From: JAKIVR01 sp035933635
GTDB lineage: Archaea > Thermoplasmatota > Thermoplasmata > Lutacidiplasmatales > UBA184
Length of the DNA stretch: 18,564 nucleotides
Assembly: GCA_035933635.1 (NCBI GenBank)
Contig: DASYYY010000015.1
Location: 1 to 18,564, forward strand
Direction: 5' to 3'
The translations under genes and the position numbers were made by a program. Below are positions 6,773 to 13,026 of this stretch, in pieces (the first letter of the stretch is position 1; each line of letters starts with the position of its first letter). A model generated the notes under the pieces. That model was given only the letters and a program-made list of their open reading frames with translations, was not told where the DNA came from and made no database searches.

Positions 6773-8224
6773 CTAGAGCGTACCACTCCGGGCCGAATCG
6801 GCCGCCGGCGCCGTCACCGTGACGGCTCGGAGGATGGGCCGACTCACGCCAAGCGCGAGGATGGCGCCCACGATCGAGAAGGCGATCGATACCCCCAGCG
6901 CCCACCGGAATCCGACCAGGAACTCGGACGGCGGCCCGAGCTGTCCGACCGCGGTGAACGCCGCGGAGGCGATCGCGAGCACGAACGCTCCGCCGAACCG
7001 CTGCATCGAATTGAACACGCCCGACGCCTTCCCGATGAAGCGTGGCTCGACCGCGCCGAAGGCCGCGGCCGGCGCCGAGGGGAGGACGAGCGAGATGCCC
7101 ACCCCGGCGAGCGTCAGCGGCGCCGCGAGGGTCGTGTACGAGGTTGTCGCCGTGGCAAGCACGACGACGAGGGAGAAGCCGAGCGCCTGCAGGGCGAGCC
7201 CGATCACCATGAGCGGGCGCGAGCCGATCCGGTCGACCAGCCGACCCGCAAGCGGGGCCACGACGAGGGGCGTCGCGGTCCACGGCAGGAACCGCAGTCC
7301 GGCGGCGAACGGAGAGTAGCCGAGGACGAGCTGGTAGTACTGGGACATAAACACCGCCGCCGAGAGCAGCGCTCCCAGGCTCACGAACCCGATCGCGTTC
7401 GCCGCGGCGAAGGACCGGTTCCGGAACAGTCCCAGAGGGACCATCGGCGCCCGGGCACGCCGCTCCCAGAGGACGAAGGCAACGAAGAGGGCCGCTCCAA
7501 TCCCCAGGGAGAGGACCGTCTCGGCGCTCGTCCAGCCCGCGGCGTTGCCCCGGGTGAGGCCCCAGAGGAGCCCGACGCTGGAGCTGGTGATCAGCGCGGC
7601 CCCGGGGAGGTCAACGTGACGGTCGGGGCCGAGGCTCTCATCGATGAACCGGGAGGAGAGGGCCGCCGCGGCGAGGCCGATAGGGACATTGATCCAGAAG
7701 ATCCAGTGCCAGCTGAGAGCCTGGGTCAGGCCGCCCCCGACGAGGGGACCGGCCGCGACGGCGACGCCGGCGATGCCGCCCCACAGCCCGAGCACGGCCC
7801 CCCGCCGGGCCGGCGGGAACGCGGCCATCAGGAGCGAGAGGCTGAGCGGCGTGACGAACGCCGCACCGATCCCCTGGACGGTCCGGGCGGCGATGAGCCA
7901 GCTGATGGTCGGCGCGAGGGCGCATGCCGCCGAAGAGAGGGAGAAGAGGACGAGCCCGAGCACGAAGAGCCGCCGTCGGCCGAACCGGTCCCCCAGCGAC
8001 GAGGCCGTGACGATGCCCGCGCCGAAGGCGAGCAGGTAAGCGCTCAGGATCCACTGGAGCGCGGCGACGTCTCCGCCGACCTCGGCGTGGATGAGCGGGA
8101 GTGCGGTGACGACGACGAGCCCATCGAGGACGACCATGAAGATGCCCAAGCCCGTCAGCGCGAGCACCCACTGGGGGTGCGCCGAACTTCCGCCGGCGGG
8201 CGGCACCGGAGCTGTCGTTTCCAT
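6773..8224 (-). CDS. MFS drug exporter, DHA2 (EmrB/QacA) type
   Basis: A 483-residue transporter with about 14 membrane helices, the usual length and layout of DHA2 proton-drug antiporters. Helix 1 has LDGLVVVTALPLI, the counterpart of the LDxTIVNVALP motif. Motif A is SLGDRFGRRRLF in the loop after helix 2. The motif C region reads GVAVAAGPLVGG and is followed by SWHWIFWINVPIG, typical of this family. A second GRLVDRIGSRP copy lies in the C-terminal half. It probably exports hydrophobic or cationic toxic compounds. The ATG at 8224 has the TATA-like TTCTATACC on the minus strand about 27 bases upstream (8246-8254), predicting a leaderless mRNA. An HxlR repressor gene is divergent 149 bases away, and a four-helix membrane protein follows in the same direction. 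Confidence 0.93.
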   Translation of the reverse strand: METTAPVPPAGGSSAHPQWVLALTGLGIFMVVLDGLVVVTALPLIHAEVGGDVAALQWILSAYLLAFGAGIVTASSLGDRFGRRRLFVLGLVLFSLSSAACALAPTISWLIAARTVQGIGAAFVTPLSLSLLMAAFPPARRGAVLGLWGGIAGVAVAAGPLVGGGLTQALSWHWIFWINVPIGLAAAALSSRFIDESLGPDRHVDLPGAALITSSSVGLLWGLTRGNAAGWTSAETVLSLGIGAALFVAFVLWERRARAPMVPLGLFRNRSFAAANAIGFVSLGALLSAAVFMSQYYQLVLGYSPFAAGLRFLPWTATPLVVAPLAGRLVDRIGSRPLMVIGLALQALGFSLVVVLATATTSYTTLAAPLTLAGVGISLVLPSAPAAAFGAVEPRFIGKASGVFNSMQRFGGAFVLAIASAAFTAVGQLGPPSEFLVGFRWALGVSIAFSIVGAILALGVSRPILRAVTVTAPAADSARSGTL

Positions 8225-8373
8225 CGAGGAACCCCTCGCGATGATTGGTATAGAATGAATAGTATTTCAAGGGGAGTCGGAACGAAAGTATACCTTCCTG
8301 CCCACGAGAAAGGACGACGGTGGTCACCGCATCGAACGCAGGATAAATAGTATTGAATCTATAGTTAATACCG
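8225..8373. promoter_or_regulatory. divergent promoter/operator between MFS exporter and HxlR genes
   Basis: Two AT-rich blocks sit in an otherwise GC-rich gap. The exact nonamer AATAGTATT occurs at 8258-8266 and 8346-8354. The first lies directly upstream of the exporter TATA (8246-8254); the second overlaps the TATA of the HxlR gene, 22-30 bases before its ATG. TATTGAATCT/ATAGTTAATA (8351-8370) is an imperfect palindrome centred on CTATAG. CGAGG-AACC-CCTCG (8225-8238) is a perfect five-base inverted repeat one base upstream of the exporter start. The layout fits an HxlR-type dimer controlling both genes. Confidence 0.6.
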
Positions 8374-8922
8374 ATGAGCGGCTCCATCGCGCGGCGCGAC
8401 CGGGCGACCGAGGAGCCCTGGCCGCTCTCCTCGGTGTGGGCGCAGCGGCCGGCCGAGGCGCAGGCCTGCCCGATCCGGGTCTCGCTCGGTGCGCTCGGAA
8501 AGAAGTGGAGCCTCGTGGTCCTGCGCGACGTCGCGTTCCGTCCGAATACGAGCTTCACGCAGATCCTCGCGAGGACGTCCGGACTCTCCCCGCGGGTCCT
8601 TTCGATGCGGTTGCGGGAGCTCCGAGGCGAAGGATTGATCGAAAAGGTGGCCGACGGTATCGACGAGCGTCGGTCGCATTACCGTCTCACGGACAAGGGG
8701 CGGGACGCGGTTCCTATCCTCACCGCATTGATCGCCTTCGGGATGCGTCATCACGCGGAGGAGGTCTTCCGCGACGCGCGTCCGCGTACGTTACAGGAGG
8801 TTTTTCCGGGTCGCGCCGTCGAACTGATGGGACCGCTCTACGAGTTCGCGCTCCAGACCACCTCGACACGAAGTCGCCCGGCGCCCGGTCGGCAGGGCGC
8901 CGCAGGGGGGAACGGGACCTAA
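8374..8922 (+). CDS. HxlR-family winged-helix transcriptional regulator
   Basis: A 182-residue regulator. Residues 31-125 are the HxlR wing-helix core: ACPIRVSLGALGKKWSLVVL, then FTQILARTSGLSPRVLSMRL, then a wing with DERRSHYRLTDKG. Cys32 sits where redox- or electrophile-sensing HxlR proteins (HypR, YodB, MarR/DUF24 type) carry their conserved cysteine. The C-terminal 40 residues are poorly conserved and Arg/Gly-rich. ATAAATAG lies 24-31 bases upstream of the ATG at 8374, so the mRNA is probably leaderless. It is divergent from a DHA2 exporter, a classic repressor-exporter pairing, and most likely represses the exporter and itself through the AATAGTATT sites. Its stop overlaps the stop of the convergent four-helix gene by four bases. 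The inducer is unknown. Confidence 0.9.
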   Translation: MSGSIARRDRATEEPWPLSSVWAQRPAEAQACPIRVSLGALGKKWSLVVLRDVAFRPNTSFTQILARTSGLSPRVLSMRLRELRGEGLIEKVADGIDERRSHYRLTDKGRDAVPILTALIAFGMRHHAEEVFRDARPRTLQEVFPGRAVELMGPLYEFALQTTSTRSRPAPGRQGAAGGNGT

Positions 8923-9377
8923 ATCGGTCGTGCCGGTGAGTCCGTAAGGGGAAGGGTCCTGCCTTCCGCCCGGGGGGGCCGGCCCCACAGAATCATCAAG
9001 ACCGCTCCGAGAAGGTCGAGTAAAGCCAGCCCCCGGTCGATTGGCCCGGCTGCGGCGAAACCGGTCGCAAGGAAGAACGCTCCGGTGCCGGCGGTGGCGT
9101 AGACGCCGAGGACCGTCAGCGTCCCGGTCCACCGCGCCCGAGGGTCGGGTTGGCTCCGGACGACGACAAGCACCCAGGTTGCCACGCCCACCAGTACGGT
9201 CCCCAAGGCCACGTGGACCACGAGCAGTACGGTGGGGGCTCCGAAACCACCGCCAGCGGAGGCGACCCCGAGGACCCCCTCGGCGAAGAGGAGCGGCAGC
9301 AGGACGGTGCCGAGACGCCGGACGGACGGGTCCGAGCGGACCCGTCCCGTCGGGGGCGTGCCGCTAGAATCCGACAT
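8919..9377 (-). CDS. four-helix integral membrane protein
   Basis: A 152-residue protein. After about 20 polar residues it has four membrane helices: LGTVLLPLLFAEGVLGV, VLLVVHVALGTVLVGVATWV, LTVLGVYATAGTGAFFLA and LALLDLLGAVLMILW. A single histidine lies in helix 2, in the same VHVxxG setting as the protein at 6227-6739. I start it at the ATG at 9377, preceded by GGAGG and AAGGT on the minus strand. The frame stays open further upstream, but that extension reads as Arg/Gly-rich low-complexity protein. The stop overlaps the HxlR stop by four bases, so the genes are convergent. Function is unknown. Proximity to the exporter suggests a membrane-stress role, which is only a guess. Confidence 0.65.
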   Translation of the reverse strand: MSDSSGTPPTGRVRSDPSVRRLGTVLLPLLFAEGVLGVASAGGGFGAPTVLLVVHVALGTVLVGVATWVLVVVRSQPDPRARWTGTLTVLGVYATAGTGAFFLATGFAAAGPIDRGLALLDLLGAVLMILWGRPPRAEGRTLPLTDSPARPI

Positions 9378-9742
9378 CAGACCTTCTCGACCTCCACGAC
9401 CGGCTCTCCGGAGAGGTGCTTCCCGAGCTATGGCAGTGCCGAGGGCGGCGGTGCCGCTAGTGCTTCCCCCCGAGGGCAATCTTGCGGATCTGATGGGAGC
9501 GGATGTCCAGCGGTGAAGATCCGGCGTAGGCCGAGGTAGCGGCGCGACGACAACGCCGGCGGCGACGCTCAGGGCGATCAGCGGCGCGTCGCCCCCGTGC
9601 CTCGATCTCCTACGGACCCACGGCCGGGTCGGTCACCGGCACGACTCGGGCACCGTACAGGGGAAACGCCGTTGTGAGGGCTCGCGGACGTCGAGCATTC
9701 TGGGGTGGCCCACGGCGCACGCCCGAATTGCGAATGGCCGGC
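9378..9742. other. 365-base intergenic stretch, possible decayed coding remnant
   Basis: No intact gene is supported here. On the minus strand one frame near 9487-9560 ends in SSPLDIRSHQIRKIALGGKH and a stop. This is unusually protein-like for non-coding DNA and is preceded by TSAYAG. The neighbouring frame over about 9530-9590 carries a hydrophobic run, PLIALSVAAGVVVAPL. They could be parts of one decayed, frameshifted gene, but no start codon or family could be assigned. Confidence 0.3.
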
Positions 9743-10747
9743 TCAGCGAACCGTCAACGACGTGATCCGCCACATCCCGACGCTCGAGCCGCCCGGGGCA
9801 ATGCTCGCCACCAGGGCGGAGCCGGGGGCGTAGTTGTAATCGTTCACCCAGCTGTACGAGGTGAAGGTCACCAGGATCCAATAGTGGTGGCTTGCATTCA
9901 ACGTCCAGTTCTCCCACCCAAAGCAGTACCGCCCGTAGGCATTGTAGCAGTTCCGCGAGGTGTTGAGCCAGGTCGTGTTCGCCCCACTGGACGGGGACCC
10001 GGACCGCACACAGTGACCGTACGCGGAATAGATCGAACTGCAGTTCTGGCTCGCGCCAGTCGTCGAGCAGTGGCCGGTGGTGCTGCAGCGGGTCGTGTTC
10101 TGCTGGTCATAGTCGGTCGTCGGCCCTTGTGCGCCGGTCAGCGAGCCTCCCAGGCGGGTCTGGTTGGTGGCATCGAAGAGCACGAACGACCAGCCGGTGG
10201 TGGCCGCTTCCTCGAGGAAACAGCTGCGCTGGCTCGACTGCCCCGGGGGGTGCGGGCGCGCCGGGCAGACCAGCGGTCCGGACGTGGCGGTCGTGACGGT
10301 GAGGTCGAAGGAGACGGCGAGGGAGATGTTGTGGGGCCCGCTGGTGACGCGGACCGGAATGGCCACGGTGATGTCCACCGCCGCCGAAGCGTAGATCTGC
10401 GCGGGACCGATCGGCCGGGGCGCGCACGTATGGACGCGGGCGAACGCGACCCCATCGACGGCTCCCGAGGTCGCGTTCCAGAACGGGCCCCCAACGCGCT
10501 CGGAGGCGCGGCAAGGCCCCTGCGAGAGGGTCGTGGGCGTAACCACCACATGGGTTCCCCGGAAGGGCGGAGCGACGGAGGCGGTGCCCATCGCGCTCGC
10601 CGGCCAGCTGGACCCGAGCAGGATACCGGCGACCAGCAGGGTGCCGACCGCGAGTGGCAACCGGCGAGCCCAGCTCCGCTCCGCCCCCGTGCGGTTGGGG
10701 AGCATTCCGAGGGCGCCCAATTCGGTGGGGAGCATCCGGCGCCTCAT
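9743..10747 (-). CDS. secreted cysteine-rich protein, copy B
   Basis: A 334-residue predicted exported protein of unknown function. A basic N-terminus is followed by a hydrophobic signal or anchor helix (LPLAVGTLLVAGILLGSSW). The mature part has many N-x-S/T sites and ten cysteines. Its C-terminal half contains TRCSTTGHCSTTG, NCSSIYSAYGHCV, NTSRNCYNAYGRYCFGWENW and HHYWILVTFT. All of these align by eye with the upstream neighbour (10744-11709), so the two are tandem paralogues at about one-third identity or more in this region. I start it at the ATG at 10747 because it overlaps the neighbour's TGA as ATGA, implying translational coupling; ATG at 10735 or 10705 are alternatives. Low Lys and high Ser/Thr content suit a surface-exposed glycoprotein. 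Up to five disulfides are possible. Confidence 0.75.
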   Translation of the reverse strand: MRRRMLPTELGALGMLPNRTGAERSWARRLPLAVGTLLVAGILLGSSWPASAMGTASVAPPFRGTHVVVTPTTLSQGPCRASERVGGPFWNATSGAVDGVAFARVHTCAPRPIGPAQIYASAAVDITVAIPVRVTSGPHNISLAVSFDLTVTTATSGPLVCPARPHPPGQSSQRSCFLEEAATTGWSFVLFDATNQTRLGGSLTGAQGPTTDYDQQNTTRCSTTGHCSTTGASQNCSSIYSAYGHCVRSGSPSSGANTTWLNTSRNCYNAYGRYCFGWENWTLNASHHYWILVTFTSYSWVNDYNYAPGSALVASIAPGGSSVGMWRITSLTVR

Positions 10748-11709
10748 CGGATCGTGATCGCGGTCAGGCTCCATCCTGGCGCGTTCGCGAGGGAAGGCTC
10801 GGCCCGAGCGACGCAATCGATTCCCTTCGTGTAGGAGTACTCGTTCGACCCGGCGTAGACGGTGAATTGGACAACGACCCAGTACCGGTGCGTCGGCACC
10901 AGCGTCCAATTCTGCCACCCGTAGCAGCGGTTGAACAGCGCCGCATAGCAGTTGTGCGACGCGTTGAGCCAGAAGGTGACTGTGCCGCTCACGGGCGCTC
11001 CCGAGGGCACGCATCGTCCGGCGTACGGCGAGCTCCCGCTACAGTTCCCGGAGGATCCCGACGTCGTACAGTTCCCCGACGCGGAGCACTGGGTCGCATT
11101 GTTCTGGTACAGCTCCGAGAAGAGCAGGTGGCCTCCGCTGTACGAGCCCGACATCGCCGACAGGTTCGTACTGTCCAGGAGCTCGAACTCCGCCCAAGCC
11201 ATCGCGGAGATGTCGAACGAACAGCTGCGGGAGGTGGCCTGGCCCGGGACCGGGTGGGGTCGCGGGCAGGAAAACGAGCCATGAACAGCGCTGGTCAGTG
11301 TGAGCTGGTAGGAGATCGACACCGAGATGTTGGCCTGAGTGGTCGATAGGTGGACCGGGACCGCGACGTCGACGTCGGACTCCGCAACGGCTTCGCCCCA
11401 GCCGGGGCCCAACAGCGGGGACGCACACCCACCGGCGGTCGCCACTGCTCGACTCGAGAGCCCACCGGTCGTGGCGTTCCAGCCAGTCCAGTCACCCCGC
11501 GACTTCGTCGGGCACGACCCAGAGTCGTAGGGGCTCGCCGAGAACGAGGCGACGGACCGATGGTAGGGGGCACGGAGGACGCGCACCGAAGACCCGCTCG
11601 CGAGAGGCAGGGAGCCGGCCGCCACGATCAGTACCGCGAGACCGACCAGCCCCGCGGTTCCGAGCGGCCGCCCGCGGGGGAGCGCGTTTCGGAGGCGGTT
11701 CCCTGACAT
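10744..11709 (-). CDS. secreted cysteine-rich protein, copy A
   Basis: A 321-residue predicted exported protein, first gene of a two-gene operon. Residues 17-36 are a hydrophobic signal helix (LGTAGLVGLAVLIVAAGS). Eleven cysteines follow, at 66, 95, 148, 163, 208, 214, 223, 233, 254, 262 and 299. The first ten match those of the downstream copy in order and spacing class. Shared motifs are GWNATTGG, PGQATSRSC, QCSASGNCTTSG, FWLNASHNCY and CYGWQNWTL followed by HRYWVVVQFTVY. No enzyme motif is recognised. The pattern suggests a disulfide-stabilised beta-rich surface domain. I start at the ATG at 11709 because the signal peptide begins just after it. The upstream frame is open but reads as Arg/Pro-rich noise. 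A TATA-like box lies at 11783-11787. Confidence 0.75.
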   Translation of the reverse strand: MSGNRLRNALPRGRPLGTAGLVGLAVLIVAAGSLPLASGSSVRVLRAPYHRSVASFSASPYDSGSCPTKSRGDWTGWNATTGGLSSRAVATAGGCASPLLGPGWGEAVAESDVDVAVPVHLSTTQANISVSISYQLTLTSAVHGSFSCPRPHPVPGQATSRSCSFDISAMAWAEFELLDSTNLSAMSGSYSGGHLLFSELYQNNATQCSASGNCTTSGSSGNCSGSSPYAGRCVPSGAPVSGTVTFWLNASHNCYAALFNRCYGWQNWTLVPTHRYWVVVQFTVYAGSNEYSYTKGIDCVARAEPSLANAPGWSLTAITIR

Positions 11710-11782
11710 GGTGCGTTCGGTCCTCCGCGCGGGCCACGGAATCGGGGCCCTGGCCAACTCGCATGGCGAGCGTGAGTTCTCG

Positions 11783-11802
11783 TATAACCCTGCACACGCA
11801 GG
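11783..11802 (-). promoter_or_regulatory. TATA-like box and adjacent palindrome upstream of the cysteine-rich operon
   Basis: On the minus strand GTTATACG includes a TATA-like core at 11783-11787. Directly upstream of it lies CCTGC-ACAC-GCAGG (11789-11802), a perfect five-base inverted repeat with a four-base spacer. With normal archaeal spacing, transcription would begin near 11758 and leave a leader of about 50 bases. The palindrome covers where TFB or a regulator would bind. Confidence 0.4.
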
Positions 11803-11870
11803 ATCGGCGCGCGGTCGGCGGAGCGGGAGGCGCCCCCCGAGGCGAGGCCCACGGCCCCTTCGAACCGGAG

Positions 11871-12161
11871 TCAAGCGGTCGGCGGCGGCACCGGCGCATC
11901 GAAGACATCGAAGTTGGACCAACGGTGGCACAGCGGGCAGGCCATGTACCGCACCCTCCCCAGCCGGACCGCCGTCAGTGCGACCCCCGGGACCCATTCA
12001 TAGTCGAAGGTCTGGTGGCACTTCGGGCAGATCAGCCGGGAACGCTGAACAAATCCACGCGCACCAGTACGCTTGTTCCGAACCGCCGAGATCCAGTAGA
12101 GCATGGCGGCGAGGACCACGAGCACGGCCGCCGCCACCACCACGAACAGGAACCCGACCAC
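11871..12161 (-). CDS. membrane-anchored zinc-ribbon protein
   Basis: A 96-residue protein. Residues 3-25 are one membrane helix (GFLFVVVAAAVLVVLAAMLY). A basic stretch (RNKRTGARGF) follows and should face the cytoplasm. The C-terminal half is a zinc ribbon with C45-x2-C48 (CPKCHQTFDYEW) and C75-x2-C78 (CPLCHRWSNF). Small membrane zinc ribbons like this are frequent in archaea but uncharacterised. The GTG at 12161 has GAGGT about nine bases upstream, and its start lies six bases after the stop of the frameshifted small gene, so the two are probably one operon. Confidence 0.8.
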   Translation of the reverse strand: MVGFLFVVVAAAVLVVLAAMLYWISAVRNKRTGARGFVQRSRLICPKCHQTFDYEWVPGVALTAVRLGRVRYMACPLCHRWSNFDVFDAPVPPPTA

Positions 12162-12167
12162 GGCGGG

Positions 12168-12492
12168 TTACCTCGACCTCTGGGTACTGCTCGCCCGAGA
12201 CCGACCTCGGCCCGGGCCGACCAGCTTGAGCAGGGCCGCGATGGGTTCCGTGACCGTCGGTACGCTCGTCGACTCCTCCCCGGCCCTGGGCCGGAGCACC
12301 CGGGTTTCCTTCTTCGCAGCTCGGGTGTAGAGCACCCAATCAGCGGCGGCGGCCCCGGCCTTCCGTCGAATCCCCCCCAAACTTGCGTCGATATCCCGCG
12401 CTCGGGAACCGGGCTTGAACGAGCTCGTCGCGGGTCCCGGTCGGGCCGGTCGCGAGCAGCTGTAGGAACTCTCGCTCGGTACGGCTAAACAC
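12168..12492 (-). pseudogene. small basic protein gene interrupted by a +1 frameshift in a G7 tract
   Basis: Two overlapping frames together encode one convincing 107-residue protein. From the GTG at 12492 the frame reads VFSRTEREFLQLLATG, TRDELVQARFPSAG and YRRKFGG. At the run of seven G (plus-strand C7, 12372-12378) it must shift by one base to continue as IRRKAGAAAADWVLYTRAAK and KETRVLRPRAG, ending in TAA at 12168. Left unshifted, the first frame stops within about 12 codons. Removing one G restores the whole. The pattern Y.RKxx.xIRRKAxxAxxDWxLYxxA resembles short archaeal helical proteins of unknown function that I have seen, a weak memory-based match. A TATA-like CAAATACG (minus, 12512-12519) lies about 24 bases upstream of the GTG, so the transcript is probably leaderless. 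The cause may be sequencing error, a recent mutation or programmed slippage. Confidence 0.6.
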
Positions 12493-12511
12493 GACCGGGA
12501 AGGCGGTTGGC

Positions 12512-12519
12512 CGTATTTG
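12512..12519 (-). promoter_or_regulatory. TATA-like box of the frameshifted small gene
   Basis: On the minus strand CAAATACG sits in an AT-rich island (12511-12535) within GC-rich DNA. Its centre is about 24 bases upstream of the GTG at 12492, the same spacing as the other probable leaderless genes here. This supports that GTG as the true start and the gene as expressed, at least originally. Confidence 0.45.
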
Positions 12520-12591
12520 GCGTTATCATCTTTGGTAACGGTGCGTGCGAGGCGTTCCCGGCCGGACGATCCGGGCGGCAGTTAAGTCGGG

Positions 12592-12870
12592 TCAATCGCG
12601 GGCCTCGTAAAGCTCGACCCGACCGCAGCGGGCGCAGATGTAGGCATCCCATTGGAGCGGCCGTGCCGCGAGCTGCGGGATCGGCACGCGCTGGGGGACT
12701 CCGAGGGAACCTCGGCAATTTGCGCAGACCTTGGCGGGCTCGGGGGCGGTCCGGGGCGAAGGGGCTCGAGCCGGGGCGGGGGCAAGGGCGATGGGTCGCC
12801 GACAGAACGGGCAGGTCCGGGCACTGGGGAGCACGACGCAGCCACAGTTCGCACACACCGGCTCGCTCAC
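12592..12870 (-). CDS. double zinc-ribbon protein
   Basis: A 92-residue cytosolic protein. The first ribbon uses C6-x2-C9 (CANCGC) and C20-x2-C23 (CPFC). A Pro/Ala-rich linker of about 20 residues follows. The second uses C49-x2-C52 (CANCRG) and C79-x2-C82 (CARCGRVELYEA). The last pattern, CxxCGxVExYE, is common in archaeal ribbons of unknown role. GTG start at 12870; an extended start is not supported because the first ribbon begins at once. No Shine-Dalgarno or clear TATA was found. Possible roles are nucleic-acid or protein binding. It is separated by 99 bases from the frameshifted gene, so a shared transcript is possible but not shown. Confidence 0.8.
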   Translation of the reverse strand: MSEPVCANCGCVVLPSARTCPFCRRPIALAPAPARAPSPRTAPEPAKVCANCRGSLGVPQRVPIPQLAARPLQWDAYICARCGRVELYEARD

Positions 12871-12977
12871 GGATCGATCCCCAATCCTCCCCCGTACGCC
12901 CGGGCCGTCGATTCGGCACCGAGAGGCGTCGGCGGAGATAGCGGCACCCGGCGGATTCCGGTGGGGGGTCCGGGGGA

Positions 12978-13005
12978 CGGCCGGCGCCCCCTCATGCGCC
13001 GGCCG
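12978..13005. terminator. strong GC hairpin downstream of the surface-protein gene
   Basis: CGGCCGGCGC (12978-12987) and GCGCCGGCCG (12996-13005) form a perfect ten-base inverted repeat around an eight-base loop. It starts 21 bases after the stop of the minus-strand gene at 13027-14433. No T-tract follows it, and archaeal termination usually depends on T-runs, so it may protect the mRNA 3' end or slow polymerase instead. The structure is seen in the sequence; the role is inferred. Confidence 0.45.
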
Positions 13006-13026
13006 CGGGTGATCGAACGCTCGAGC

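Noticed and set aside
6530..8350. A 606-codon plus-strand open frame.
   Set aside because: It is antisense to the MFS exporter, and its charged, repetitive composition is typical of GC-rich shadow frames.
9378..9479. An N-terminal extension of the four-helix protein to a start at 9479.
   Set aside because: The extra residues are low-complexity, while the ATG at 9377 has good Shine-Dalgarno-like sequence upstream.
9674..10834. A 386-codon plus-strand open frame.
   Set aside because: It is antisense to the cysteine-rich genes, which have signal peptides and shared cysteine motifs.
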